This document shows, one piece after another, positions 1-11,920 of a stretch of 64,000 bases of DNA; within the stretch, counting starts at the first letter, position 1, and each line of letters starts with the position of its first letter. This DNA comes from Fremontodendron californicum (lineage: Eukaryota > Streptophyta > Magnoliopsida > Malvales > Malvaceae). Under the pieces are notes generated by a model. The model did not search any database and was not told where the DNA came from. It saw only the letters and a list, made by a program, of their open reading frames with translations. A program made the position numbers and the translations under genes. The stretch is taken from the NCBI GenBank assembly GCA_030761205.1, contig JAULJL010000021.1:8909160-8973159 (forward strand), in the 5' to 3' direction.

Positions 1-209
1 CTCAAGAACACAAATATTGATATGTCTCTTAAAGATCAGAACATGTCTTACATTTGTGCATTGGCACTCCTTAAATACTAGCATAACAAGTTGATAGAAC
101 CAAGTTTGTCAACTTTTACAACTATGTTCATAAACTAAAGTCAGTAATTACAACTTCTAGATTTTCGATGCAGCATTTGTTGAAACCAACCGTGACAGCT
201 AATTCAACA
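1..209 (-). repeat. 3' LTR of Copia element 1 (partial)
   Basis: On the minus strand the LTR begins TGTTGAATTAGCTGT right after a purine tract (GAGGGGGAG, plus-strand 210-218). The RNase H reading frame stops just inside it. The far end lies left of the window. Confidence 0.8.
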
Positions 210-1836
210 CTCCCCCTCGAGTTGGTGCATGGATGTCCCACATGCCTAACTTGTCTAAGAACTTTGAAAATACTCGATTTGAGACTGCTTTGGTGAGGAT
301 ATCGGCCAACTGATCCTCTGATCGAATTTTGGGCAATTTCACAATTTTTCTATCCAACTTTTCTTTAATGAAAAATCTGTCTATCTCGACATGCTTTGTA
401 CGGCCATGTTGAACCGAATTATGCGCAATGTCACATGCTGTTTTATTGTCACAAAACAATTGGATAGGTTGTTCAGATAGATGACCCAAATCCTGCAAAA
501 GAAGTCTTAGCCATAATGCCTCACAAAGTACATTTGCCAAACCTCTGAATTCAGCTTCTGCACTTGAGCGAGCTACGACATTTTGTTTCTTGCTTTTCCA
601 ATTCACAAGGTTACCTAAGACAAAGGTAAAGTATCCAGAAGTAGATCTCCTGTCATCCATATTACCAGCCCAATCGGCATCAGTATAGGCTTCTATGCTG
701 TGATAGCCTTCGTTTTTAGTGAATAATACTCTTTTTCCTGGAGCAGACTTCAGATACCTCAAAATGCGAAGAACTGCATTCATATGTTGTTCTCCATGAT
801 TGTCATAAATTGACTGACGATACTCAAAGCATAAGCCAGATTTGGTCTGGTATGAGATAAGTATAACAGTCTCCCTACAAGTCTTTGGTATCTTCCTTTG
901 TCAACTGGTACCTGGTTGGACTCAATACATAGTTTTAAACCTTTTTTCACTGGTGTATCAGCTGGTTGACATGCTAACATACCCGTCTCTTGTAATAGAT
1001 CTAGAGCATATTTTCTTTGAGATAGAACTATTCCTTTGTTAGATCGGGATACTTCAATCCCAAGAAAATATTTTAGAGGACCTAGATCTTTCATTTCAAA
1101 TTCTTTGGACAGGTAATTTTGTAAGGCTTTTCTTTCAGTTGGATCATTCCCTGTAACCATCATATCATCCACATATATAATGAGCGCAGTTATCATACCT
1201 TGTTGTTTTTTTTAAGAAAATAATATGATCTGAGTTGCTTTGATGGTAGCCAAAGGCTATCATAGATTTTGTGAATCTTCCAAACCATGCTCTAGGAGAT
1301 TGTTCCAGCCTATACAATGATTTTTTCAGTCTGCATACCTTCTGGCTGTGTCTTTTGGGTATCATGCACCCTGGTGGGAGATCCATGTAGACTTCTTCAG
1401 ATAAGTCACCATGCAAAAAGGCATTCTTCACATCGAATTGTTGTAAGGGCCAATCCAAGTTTGCAGCTAAAGACAATAGAACACGAACTGTGTTGATTTT
1501 GGCTACAGGTGCAAATGTTTCTGTGTAACCAATCCCGTAGGTTTGTGTGTATCCCTTTGCTACCAATCTTGCCTTAAGACGTTCAATTGTGCCATTATCT
1601 TTATACTTCACAGTGTAAATCCATCGACATCCAACTGGTTTCTTTCCTGGTGGAGGATCAACTAGTTCCCATGTTTCATTCTTTTCCAGAGATTTCATCT
1701 TCTCGTTCATAGCTGCTTTCCACCTAGGATCGACTAAGGCTTCCTGCACACTGTTAGGAATAGATACAATAAATAATTGATTTACAAATGACATGTTTGA
1801 TTCTGACAAACGATGGTTAGACACATAATGACTCAT
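199..1836 (-). pseudogene. Copia 1 reverse transcriptase and RNase H (frameshifted)
   Basis: Three minus-strand segments make up the end of pol. Segment 1836-1165 is the N-terminal half of RT_2, with RLKARLVAKGYTQ and FDVKNAFLHGDL. Segment 1196-780 carries the catalytic YVDD and DLGPLKYFLGIEV. Segment 783-199 is the Copia RNase H, with TDADWAGN, SSAEAEFRG, the CDNKTA and KHVEIDRFF motifs and DQLADILTKA. The step between the first two falls at a homopolymer near 1205-1215, a typical slippage site; the step between the last two is near 780. Active-site motifs survive, so decay is moderate. Without a suppressed frameshift no complete RT-RNase H can be made. Confidence 0.9.
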
Positions 1837-1911
1837 GGGATATTTTACTTTACTAGAGAGTTCAGGTTCATATGTGGGTCTAGGAATACCTCTAGTGTGA
1901 CGTTGTGGTAA

Positions 1912-3480
1912 CTATCTTATGTGTGGTTCAGGAACATCTTCAGTATACGATTGGTGTGATATGTCGATCTGAGATGGAGCCATATTTTCCTGAAACTCGG
2001 CTTCAGACTGAGTTGAAGATAGATCCACTTCTTCAGTTATTTGGTGTTCATCACTGCTTTGATGCAATTCATCCATGTTCTCATTTATTTTGGCTTGTAA
2101 GTCATCGACACTTACTTCTAGGTTGCCCATATTTTGGTTATCATACTCTAAACTCTGAATTTCCTTTTGGTACTCCCCCTGAAATTCAGATTTGGAGAAA
2201 TACATTGTATCTTCATGGAAAACAACATCCATTGTGACAAATAATTGTCTTGTTGGAGGATGATAACACCTATATCCTTTTTGATGAGTGGCATACCCAA
2301 CAAAAACACATCGCAATGCTTGAAGAGTTAACTTGGTGCGTTGATATTTGTGTAGGTGTACAAACACCACACATCCAAAGACACGAGGAGTTAAATTTGG
2401 TGTAGTAGGAGCAACAATCGTATCATTAAAAACTTGGAAGGGTACCGATTGATTAAGTAAAATGTAGAAGTTAATGCTTCTCCCCAATAAGATAAAGGCA
2501 TGTAAGCTTTGATTGATAACGAGCGAACAATTGACAAAAAGTGTCGGTTTTTTCGCTCGGCTACCCCGTTCTGTTGAGGTGTGATGGAGCAAGTGGTGTG
2601 ATGTATCATTTCTTGTGTTTCCAAAAACCGTTGAAATTCAGTACTCTGATATTCTCCACCATTATCACTGTGAAGAATTTGAATCTTTTTATTGTACTGA
2701 GTTTCAATCCTTTTATGAAACTTTTGGAATATCGAGTTCACTTCACTTTTGGATTTTATCAAGCAAAACCATGTCATCCTGGTACAATCATCAATAAAGT
2801 TACAAACCAACGTGACCCACCCAAAGTAGTAACTTTAGATGGACCCCAGACATCAGAATGAATAATCATAAATGGAAGTGGACTTTTATTCAATCGTAAC
2901 GGAAATGAGGCACGATGGTTCTTTGCAAGTTCACACGTATCACACTGAAAGTTAGAAACATCAACTCCCGTAAATAAACTAGGAAATAATCGTTTGAGAT
3001 ATCCAAAGAAAGCATGCCTAAGTCGGGGATGCCACAACCATATCTCTTTCCTATGTTTATCTTCAGAACCACCTACTATCAGTGCTTTTCGTAGGCTTTC
3101 AGTACTCTTTGATTCCAAATCCAAGTAGTACAGCTTCCCTCGTCTAATACCACATCCAATCGTCGTCTTGGTTTTGATGTCCTTAAACACACAAGAATCA
3201 GGCCAAAAAATTACAATACATGATAAGGTAGTGGTTATTTGAGAAACTGATAAAAGATTATTATCTAAAGATGGAACAACTAAGACAAAATCTAAATTTA
3301 ACGTATTTGTTAGAGTCAAAGATCCTTCCCCAATAACTGGGTCGAAGTTCCATTTGCAGTAGAGACAAACTTTTGGGTGGAGTGATTAGGTGATGATACT
3401 TGTCTAGAATCATATGTCATGTGATCTGTTGCACCAGAATCAATTATTCATACATTATTCAAAACATGTGTTGAAATATT
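1912..3480 (-). pseudogene. Copia 1 protease, GAG-pre-integrase and integrase (frameshifted)
   Basis: The protease active site reads DSGATDHM at about 3421-3441 and is preceded by a stop where a Trp codon is expected. Segment 3319-2774 holds the GAG-pre-integrase region, with LWHPRLRHA and CDTCELAKNHRASF forming the zinc-binding head. Segment 2810-2391 holds the integrase core, with FIDDCTRMTWF, HSDNGGEYQS and TPQQNGVAERKNRHF, which contain Asp, Asp and Glu of the DDE site. Segment 2592-1912 is the integrase tail and linker, including the PRVFGCVVFVH block typical of Copia. Frame changes separate the segments, so this is a dead copy. Confidence 0.88.
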
Positions 3481-3543
3481 TAAAGACTTACCACCTTTAT
3501 CTCCAGCTATTACCAATGTTGAGGCTCTGTCATTAATTTCAGC

Positions 3544-4447
3544 TTAAACTGCTGCAGTTGAAGGCTTTTGGTGGTTTTTCTTTGCTCGTCTAGGATCCCA
3601 CCATTCTGGATAGCCTACCAGTTCAAAACAACGGCTTTTGGTATGACCAGTCTTATTGCAATGAGTGCATTTGCATGTAGACTTGTCAACACCATTGGTT
3701 GGTCTACCATTGTTAGGTTGTGCACTATCAGGTGGGTTTCGAGCCACCATGGCACTCGGTTCAGAGGCTTCTGAATCTCCTTTCAAGCTGGTATTACGTA
3801 CAGCCTCCCGTCGAACTAATGAGTAACATTCCTCCAGGTTTGGTACTGGATCTCGTCGCAGAATCTCATGTCAGGTTGAATCAAAGATCTCATCCAATCC
3901 AGCGAGAAATATATGAACTCTCAGTCGTTCAATAGACCGACGATGGGCTTTTACATCATCTAGATCCTTCATAACCACCTTATCACGATGGTCTAACTCT
4001 TGAAAATTTTCAGTTAATTATCCATAATATACAAAGAGGATTCTCTATTTTGTCTTGTAGAGAAAGCCTTCTAATTCAGAGTAAATACCTGCAACTCATC
4101 ACTGCCATCATAGAATGCTTTGGACAATGCTGTCCAAATGTCGTAGGCAGTGGGTAAGCGTAAATAATGCCTCATAGTATCTGGTGACATAGACATTAAT
4201 AACCACTTTTTACCTTTTGATTTTCGGCATACCATTTTTCGTAGCCTTCATTAGATTTTTCCGGTGGCGTAGTCTTCCTATGAATGTATGAGATCTTGTC
4301 CCGTTCAACAATTTGCATTTTCATTTATTGGGACCATATGTCGTAGTTTGATTCAGTCGGGGTGATTCCTGCATTAAAAACACCTTCGGACTGAACCATA
4401 ACTGGAAAGAATTTAGTTCTAGATGTCTCAGCAATTTTTTCACTCAT
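3544..4447 (-). pseudogene. Copia 1 gag remnant with CCHC zinc knuckle
   Basis: The likely gag start is the minus-strand ATG at 4447-4445, giving a protein that begins MSEKIAETSRTKFFP. It runs into a stop after about 40 codons and then continues in fragments. Segment 3786-3544 keeps the nucleocapsid knuckle CTHCNKTGHTKSRC (C-x2-C-x4-H-x4-C) followed by FELVGYPEWW, a common plant Copia gag signature. The gag type differs from that of the Copia at 13.5-17.9 kb, although their leaders are related. Confidence 0.75.
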
Positions 4448-5006
4448 TTTTTTTATATCTAATATGGCAAAACGGATGTTGTGGTTGACTTCGGAACGGC
4501 CAAATTAGCCAGAAACGGGTCCAACTGAGTGGATTTTGGACAAATAGAGAATATTCTATAAATATCCTCGTATAAGTGGCTCGTTTTGGACTCGGATTAA
4601 CTTAACCGGCTCGAGAAAGTCTCGAAAAAGTGGACTGAACAGCCTCGAGAAAAGGGCAAAAAATTCTAGTCGGAGCGGCGGCGACGCGTAGGGCTCACGC
4701 ATTTCAGGTGCGGCGACACGTGTGATACACGCGCTTAAGGGTGGCTGGCACGTGGGGCTCACGCGTCTTCAACCTCTGGTAGCGCGTGAGGTGCATGGGA
4801 GAGTAAGGCCCACTCGCAGACTTTCAGGTGGCGCGTGTGGGCACATGCGGCGTCGGATTGGCCTCCGATTTGCTCCATTGAACTCCTATCGACGAGACCT
4901 TTCACCGGGTATATTTAAAACACAAATTTGAGCAGTTTAAATATTCTGACAGAATTGAAAATTGCTTGGTTTTACACAAAATGATGAACCAAAAGCTCTG
5001 ATACCT
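4448..5006 (-). other. GC-rich untranslated leader of Copia 1, with primer-binding site
   Basis: About 560 bases separate the LTR from gag. The primer-binding site reads GGTATCAGAGC on the minus strand (about 4994-5006), complementary to the 3' end of initiator tRNA-Met. The leader then becomes GC-rich with scattered ACGCG/CACGCG motifs, unlike the AT-rich surroundings. It is clearly homologous to the leader at 14056-14680. Confidence 0.75.
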
Positions 5007-5007
5007 T

Positions 5008-5059
5008 GTTCAAAGTGATGAACAAAGGATGAACTGATAACCTCACAGCTAATTCAACA
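5008..5059 (-). repeat. 5' LTR remnant of Copia 1 (about 52 bp)
   Basis: Its first 15 bases on the minus strand match the start of the 3' LTR, and it ends ...GAACA directly before the primer-binding site. The 3' LTR is at least 209 bp, so most of this LTR is deleted, including any promoter. Confidence 0.65.
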
Positions 5060-5179
5060 AGTGCCTCCAGCAATGGTTGGAAATCCTGCACGAGATTATG
5101 ACTTTTAAATCGTGATGACCGATCAATCTTCCATAAGTAAACTATGAGCATCAATCATAAATGTCATGGCTCTTGTAGT

Positions 5180-5512
5180 TTTAGTTCAGACAGCCAAGTT
5201 ACAGCATGTCGGCCTCTAGTTTCTGGCTTTTCTCCTCTAGGCTGTCAATAAAATTAAAGACTTAGCGTAAATACTTGAATGAAGTTGATGTTTAGCCTAA
5301 ACATTATGTTGCATAAATGAAATTTCTAATGCTAGCTCTTCAATATTTTTCTTTATTTTGAATAAACAAGTTTCCTTTTTTGGTAGCAGTGTGAATTGCA
5401 TTACAAGGGCCTCTGGTGGGCCAAGCTGTTCATAACCTTTTTCAGAAGACTCAATCAAACTTTCTAAAATAGGGGTGTAGACACCTAATTTTGTTTTTTT
5501 AGGTTGCGACAA
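5180..5512 (-). pseudogene. Possible coiled-coil gene fragment (unrecognised)
   Basis: A minus-strand frame at 5512-5297 encodes 71 residues with gene-like composition (…LESLIESSEKGYEQLGPPEA…). After a short gap an acceptor-like TTGACAG near 5235 is followed by a charged, heptad-like stretch (LEEKSQKLEADML) that soon meets a stop. Together they look like two adjoining exons of a coiled-coil protein left as a relic next to the Copia insertion. I do not recognise the family. It may be chance; a protein search would decide. Confidence 0.25.
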
Positions 5513-5584
5513 GGGGTGCCTGCTTTTCCTGCTATTATTAAGAGTTTATCCCTAGACCAGAGAAAAAATATTTTTCTTTATTCA

Positions 5585-5803
5585 AGTCTATTTCGGATCG
5601 GATTCGGATACTATTTATAAATTATTAAAATATTAAAAAAATATTTTTATATTTTTTATAATTAAATTTAAATAAAAAAATATTTTTTAATTATTAAATA
5701 GTAATTCGAGCCGAACCGGCCCGAATTATAAATATTTTACCCAAGCCCGGCCCGATTCGGATCGGACTTATCGAGCCGGACGGGCTACTCAACCCTTGAG
5801 CAG
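5585..5803. repeat. MITE-like fragment rich in CGGATCGG / GCCCGGCCCGA motifs
   Basis: GC-rich ends (CGGATCGGATTCGG on the left, CCCGATTCGGATCGG and GAGCCGGACGGGC on the right) flank an AT-rich core. Plant hAT-type non-autonomous elements often look like this. No clean terminal repeat or target duplication was found, so it is probably truncated. Confidence 0.35.
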
Positions 5804-8800
5804 GTAGGACTTAAAAATGGGATTTCATTACTGCCTCTAAATTATTAATTTGTTTGGTGAAACTTTGTTTTTTGTCCAAGTAATTCGAAAATGAAAAACA
5901 AAAACCCATCAATTAGGTGTTCCATTTTGTAGCATTCAATCAGAAATTAAGTGGTTGGGGTCTGCATTTCCATGTTTTTCTGTCAGCCTTCAGGTTTTTG
6001 GCCTCTTCCTCTTCCACTTTCATTTCAATTATGTTTCAATTCCTTATTTTTCACCACTGCGTATAGCTTGGAATCCAAGTTGTTCAAGAAGGGATCAATC
6101 AATCTATCCCAAGAGGACCAATCTCCTGAGATCCAAAACCCTATTATTTATTTATTTTTTAACTTGAACAACTTTTCCAATATGTTAAAATGGAGAGAGA
6201 GAGAGAGAGTAGTGCATTACTATAATCTTGCTAGTGTTCTGGCCCTTGTATGGTATTGAATTTTAGTCATTTCAGCTTTCCTTTTCAGTTGATCATCCTG
6301 GACTGAAACCAAAAATTACCATGGTTATTGAAACATTCCATGATAATTTGAATGATCAACTACTCCCAAATAGCAACTTCCTTCACTGTCTGTCTGGATA
6401 ATTTTATCAGATACTAAATTCTAAATCTAGCTAACATTTTTTTACACAACAGAATGCTAGCTGTAGTCCTTTTGATCAGATATGACTGAAATTAATGATG
6501 GAATTAAACACTCCATAAGTTCACAACCACCTATAACTACCAGTGAAAATGAAAAGCTAAGAAATCAAGTGGGAATTTTTTTTTTTAAAAAAAGTTAACA
6601 AAAGGGCAAAGCAGAAGAAAATATTGACAAGAAACCTTCAGCTCTTCCATCAATTTTTTCATTTTATCCCTTTCATTTCTTATAACGACCTTCTTATGTA
6701 CTTTTATTTTCTTGTCTAAGATTCTGACAAGCCAGTAACAAACTTTACCAACTTTGTTAATTGTTCCTTCAATTTTGTTCACCTATCCTAATCCTAACCC
6801 TCTTTCTCTGATCTGTTGACATGCTTCTATTAAAAGAGACTCAAACTTGTTTGGCCTTTGCTGTTGTTTATCAGTTGCAGCCATTCATGCCACTGAACAA
6901 ATTAATTTAAGTAGTCCCTGACCCTGAGGCTAATTTTTTTTTTCTTTTTTCTTTCTTGTTTTTTAAGAAATCATTTTGTTTTCTACAATCTCTGTCATGA
7001 TCCATAGCGTAGGACTTGATCTTGATTAGTTTATAGCATAGACCAATACCAAAATCATGGCATTGATTAGCCAAAAACTTAATTGATTTCTTTTATGCAC
7101 TCTACAACACATTAGGACATTACCTCTCATCACTAATTTTAACTAATTCTTCCCATTATTTTTGTATCTCTATCATGTATATTTCTTCTTACACTATTTT
7201 GACAGTGACAGTTTCCTACATTGCTGTCTTTGAAAGATGCTCCTCAATAACTAACCAATGTCATCTCTGGCAATTGCAGACAACTATTTTATGTTGTTTC
7301 CGTTACAACATTGTGAAAGAATTTATTTTGGGTATGTAGTACGTACCTAAAGGATAAAACAACCAAATATAATGTACTCATTTTTCACTGCAAAATTATT
7401 GGTGAAAATAAAAAGGTGCTTTAAACATTTTCCTTTTGGTGGGTACCAATTATTAAACAGGAAAAGAAGAAGAGAAAACAAATGAAGCAGGTGTTCCCTT
7501 GCCATTGTATGCATGGTTGGTTCCTTATTTTGCAAGATTCCCATTCTTCTTCAAAGTTAACTGCAGCATTTAAGGGTTTTTATTATCCAATCTGAATAAT
7601 TTGCAGTCCAAGTAATTAAATTAATGGGGCTTGGTATAATTACAAATCAGTAAAAGGTAATTAAAAATTTTACACAATTGGGACAGCCAAAATTATCCTT
7701 AAAAGGTTATCTTTTCAGTAGAAATTTAAGATCAAATTTTAATCAAACATAAGCAACACGTGAGCAAATAAAAAGTGCAACAACTATGATATCTTTTTAG
7801 TTCATCAAACATGAGAAACAAGATGCAAGAAAATTAAGAACCAAACTCCAAATGACCAGTTGAAGTATCCACCAGACACTTGTTGTTAAGAAATTAGTAG
7901 TTAGACTCAATCAAAATCTCTGTTTTAATATCCACCAAATACAATAAGTGGAGTTTTTACAATCATCTTTTCTTTGAAAGAAGACTAGCTAAGATTCAAT
8001 CTGGGGGTTTTAAGTAGACATTTATGTCACCTAAACTAATCGACTCAATCCTCTTGTTTAATGCATGCCACGTTTATGTGAGAGAAAACAGATCAAAAAT
8101 CTTCTCCTCACTCACTCTGTCTGTCATGGAGGGCCATTATTAAGACATTTCTTATTAATAGGTTTTTAGTATTACTTTTTTCTCGTAAACCATGGACTTA
8201 ATTTCAAGATGTTAACCTTTTTCATTTTCACTATTCTTAGGAAAATGTCATGTTTGTTTAATGTAAATAGCAATGCCCTCAACCCCCTTTATCTCCATGG
8301 CTAAGCCAACATCACATAGATTCCCTTCCCTTAATCTCTATTGATCAGTATGTATTAGAGAAATGATGTTAGGGCCTAGTCTACTTTTGGTTCTTAACAA
8401 AGTCTAGTGTTCACATGAATTTATTTCTTTGTTTGGCTAGAAAGAATTGATTTGACTATCATCCCTCTCTTTTTCATTTTGCCTTTGGACTAATGATATA
8501 AAACTAAGACTTTGATGTGTACATCAAGAATATACATGGAGTTAAAATATCATTTTCTAAGAGCGTCAGGTTATAATTAGTTAACTAATTAAAAAATTTA
8601 CAGGAACAAGACAGTTTGTTGCCCTACAAAATCTGAGAATTAATAATGATGATTTGCTGAAAATCAACCCTCAAAGAAATCCTTGTGAAGCAAGCATTTA
8701 TGGAATTATTCACTTTTAATAGCTAGGCTAGTGGGTGCAACAACTCCTACAGGGTTGAACTAAGTTTAATTTGCCTGGAATCAAAACCTAATCCTCCAAC

Positions 8801-8832
8801 CTCAAACAACTATCTCTCTCCTCTAATCTTCC
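5804..8832. other. Intergenic DNA and laccase upstream region
   Basis: No supported gene. AT-rich non-coding sequence with a (GA)n run at about 6191-6210 and several poly-T tracts. The last several hundred bases should hold the laccase promoter. Confidence 0.6.
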
Positions 8833-8839
8833 TATAAAA
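8833..8839 (+). promoter_or_regulatory. TATA box of the laccase gene
   Basis: TATAAAA lies about 100 bases before the start codon and is followed by a long CT-rich stretch (about 8845-8885), as in many plant core promoters and 5' leaders. Confidence 0.65.
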
Positions 8840-8935
8840 AGCCTCTCCTCTCTCTCACTCTCTCACTCACATTCTCTCCCTCAAGCAACCTACAATCACC
8901 CAAACAAGAGGCAAGCTCTAGCTAGTTAGCTACAG

Positions 8936-11920
8936 ATGGAGACTTTCAAGAAGCTTTCCATCATTTTCCTTGGCCTTTTCATTCTCATTTGTTCTGCATT
9001 TTTGTCCTTAGCAAATGCAGAAGTTCAACGACATCAATTTGTCGTATGTCTTCTTTTCCCTTCATTGATCCTCTGATCTCCAATTTAGTTATCAATTAAT
9101 TAATTAATTAGCCTTAGTTGCTTTGCTTGTTTCTATATATATTTCTGTAAATTTTCTAGTGAAAGTTTCTTGTTTCTTTTAATTTTTTTTAAAAGAAACT
9201 AAATCACACACTTGATTATCAATGAAACAGATCCAAGCAACACCAGTGAAGAGGCTGTGCAAGACTCACAACAGCATCACTGTTAATGGCATGTTTCCTG
9301 GGCCTACCCTGGAGGTCAGGAATGGAGACACCCTTGAAGTTAAAGTTGTCAACAAAGCCAGATATAATGTCACCATTCACTGGTAATTCAATTATTGCAC
9401 ATTCATGCATGCATGCATGCATGCATGACATTATTATAGCTTTCTAACATTAACATAAATAGCTTTCCTCATGCACGCTTATATCCTGTATATTATATAA
9501 GCCTAAGTATTGATTTCATTGTTTCTTAAAAAAAAATATAAATCACTTCCAAATTTTCATATATACCTCGAAAGTATTGTATAATTTATTTGTTGCAGCA
9601 TTAATTAATTCGATGAACATATATAGTCATTTACACATTTGTATAAGCTGGTATATAATTAATACATTTTGAATTATCATAACCACTTTCATTTATAGGC
9701 ATGGTGTCCGACAAATGAGAAGCGGGTGGGCAGATGGACCAGAATTTGTGACTCAGTGCCCAATTAGACCAGGAGGAAGTTACACCTACAGGTTCACAAT
9801 TCAAGGACAAGAAGGAACATTGTGGTGGCATGCTCACAGCTCATGGCTTAGAGCCACTGTTTATGGAGTTCTCATCATCCGTCCGAGAGAAGGAGAATCT
9901 TACCCTTTCCCTATGCCAAAGCGTGAAACACCAATTATACTCGGTAATTAATGATTTGTTAATTTTAAACAACATGATGAATTCTAAGCAAGCAAATTAA
10001 TTAATTAAAATAAGTGTAGTGGAGATGATTATTACGAGGATCAGGATGAATCTTAATTATTATGTTGATGATTATCACATCACCATCTGCAGGTGAATGG
10101 TGGGATGCAAACCCCATTGATGTTGTGAGGGAAGCAAGAAGGACAGGGGCAGCTCCAAATGTCTCTGATGCTTACACCATCAATGGTCAACCTGGTGATC
10201 TATACAAATGCTCCAGCAAAGGTTTACTTCTTCAGATTTTTATTTTTTTTTTTTTTTTTTTTACCTTTTTACCCTTAGTTTAATTTACTTCATGTTTCCT
10301 AGAATTTGGATGGTTCCGGTCTGTCCACATCACTCTTAGTTACACTGAATAAATTAAATGGAAATCATAGGCTACAGTATAAATCAATTCTAAGATTTAG
10401 TAATGTGATATTTTCTATTGTTTTAACAAGCATCAAGGCCCCATTTATCTTAGAAAAATTACACATGGAAAACTCCCGGATAAATCTTGGTTTTGATTAG
10501 ACAGTAATAATCAAACTGAACAGAGATGCTTAGGATAGGTATCGAAATCAGTTTATAGCATCTTTATAGACAAGCAGTCAAAAGTTGCATGATGAGTATT
10601 TTATAATAGCTAAAAAAGGACAGTCTCAGTCTGAGCCCCAGTCAAGATATTAACCTTAATAACTACTGCAATTTCGAACTCCAGGAGATTGACCTGCTTG
10701 AATTCGTTGTTTTTTTTTTTTTTGGCAGACACTACAATCGTTCCCATAGACTCCGGCGAGACCAACCTCCTGAGAGTCATCAATGCCGCCCTGAACCAAC
10801 CGCTTTTCTTCACAGTTGCCAACCATAAGCTCAGTGTTGTTGGTGCTGATGCCTCCTATACCAAACCCTTCACCACTTCAGTCCTCATGCTAGGTCCTGG
10901 CCAAACCACTGATGTTCTGATCAGAGGTGACCAGCCACCGGCTAGATACTACATGGCAGCCCGTGCCTACCAAAGCGCCCAAAACGCACCCTTCGACAAT
11001 ACTACCACCACAGCCATTCTTGAATACAAGTCCGCCCCTTGCCCTGCCAAAAAAGCCATTAATGCACCCAAACCAATTATGCCTTCTCTGCCAGCCTACA
11101 ATGATACCAACACTGTTACAGCCTTCAGCCAAAGCTTCAGAAGTCCCCGAAAAGTCGAAGTCCCAACTGATATTGACGAAAGCCTCTTCTTCACAGTTGG
11201 TCTAGGACTCAACAGCTGCCCACCAAATTTTCATAAAAGTCGTTGTCAAGGACCAAACGGTACACGTTTCACTGCTAGCATGAACAATGTCTCATTCGTG
11301 CTCCCAGCAAACTTCTCTTTGTTACAAGCTCACCAACAGGGCATTCCAGGAGTATTCACCACAGATTTTCCAGGAAGCCCTCCTGTGACATTTGATTATA
11401 CTGGAAATGTGAGCCGATCACTCTTCCAACCTATTACAGGAACTAAACTGTACAAATTGAAGTATGGTTCAAGGGTACAAGTTGTGATTCAAGACACAAG
11501 CATTGTCACACCTGAAAACCACCCAATTCATCTTCACGGATACGATTTCTACATCATTGCAGAAGGTTTTGGAAACTTCAATCCTAAAAGAGATACTTCT
11601 AAATTCAATCTTGTTGATCCACCTCTCAGGAACACAGTTGCAGTGCCTGTGAATGGATGGGCAGTCATTAGATTCGTTGCTGATAATCCAGGTAAAAAAT
11701 AGTACTAAATAGGTGTCTTCAGATTATTTCAAATAGTCTTTCAATGAATCCCTCATTTGATGTTTGAATTTGAACTCTTTTGCTAACAGGTGTGTGGCTA
11801 ATGCACTGTCACTTGGATGTTCACATCACATGGGGTTTGGCCATGGCTTTCATGGTTGAGAATGGAGTTGGAGAATTACAGACTCTCCAAGCACCACCGC
11901 CGGATTTGCCTATATGTTAG
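8936..11920 (+). CDS. Laccase (secreted multicopper oxidase), LAC3/LAC13-like
   Basis: Secreted p-diphenol:O2 oxidoreductase that oxidises monolignols and other phenolics in the cell wall. Six exons fit GT-AG rules: 8936-9043, 9231-9382, 9699-9943, 10093-10221, 10729-11691 and 11790-11920, giving 575 residues. Exon sizes 152, 245 and 129 for exons 2-4 match the conserved plant laccase pattern. Residues 1-28 form a signal peptide ending LANA. Copper ligands are complete: HWHG (86-89), WHAH (130-133), HPIHLH (476-481) and HCH (538-540) with His544; Leu549 sits at the T1 axial position. Many N-glycosylation sequons are visible. The core (AARAYQSA, FDNTTTTAIL, TGNVSR) resembles Arabidopsis LAC3/LAC13. 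HCHLDVHITWG is less usual than the HIDSH form I recall for those proteins. Everything seen points to an intact gene. Confidence 0.95.
9242..9262 (+). promoter_or_regulatory. Candidate miR408 target site in laccase exon 2
   Basis: The 21 bases over codons for PVKRLCK match the complement of plant miR408 at 17 positions by eye. The mismatches oppose miRNA positions 1, 7, 16 and 21. Arabidopsis LAC3, LAC12 and LAC13 are known miR408 targets, and I recall the site at this conserved segment. miR408 rises under copper shortage, so this would link the gene to copper economy. The pairing is inferred; cleavage is not shown. Confidence 0.55.

Larger units (their letters stand above)
1..5059 (-). mobile_element. 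Decayed Ty1/Copia LTR retrotransposon, minus strand, cut by the window edge
   Basis: Read on the minus strand the order is LTR remnant (5008-5059), primer-binding site, long leader, gag with a CCHC knuckle, protease, GAG-pre-integrase, integrase, reverse transcriptase, RNase H, polypurine tract (210-218) and 3' LTR (1-209, continuing beyond the window). Integrase ahead of RT is the Copia order. The coding region is spread over at least six frame segments with frameshifts and stops, so it cannot make a full polyprotein. The left target-site duplication lies outside the window and could not be checked. Confidence 0.93.
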
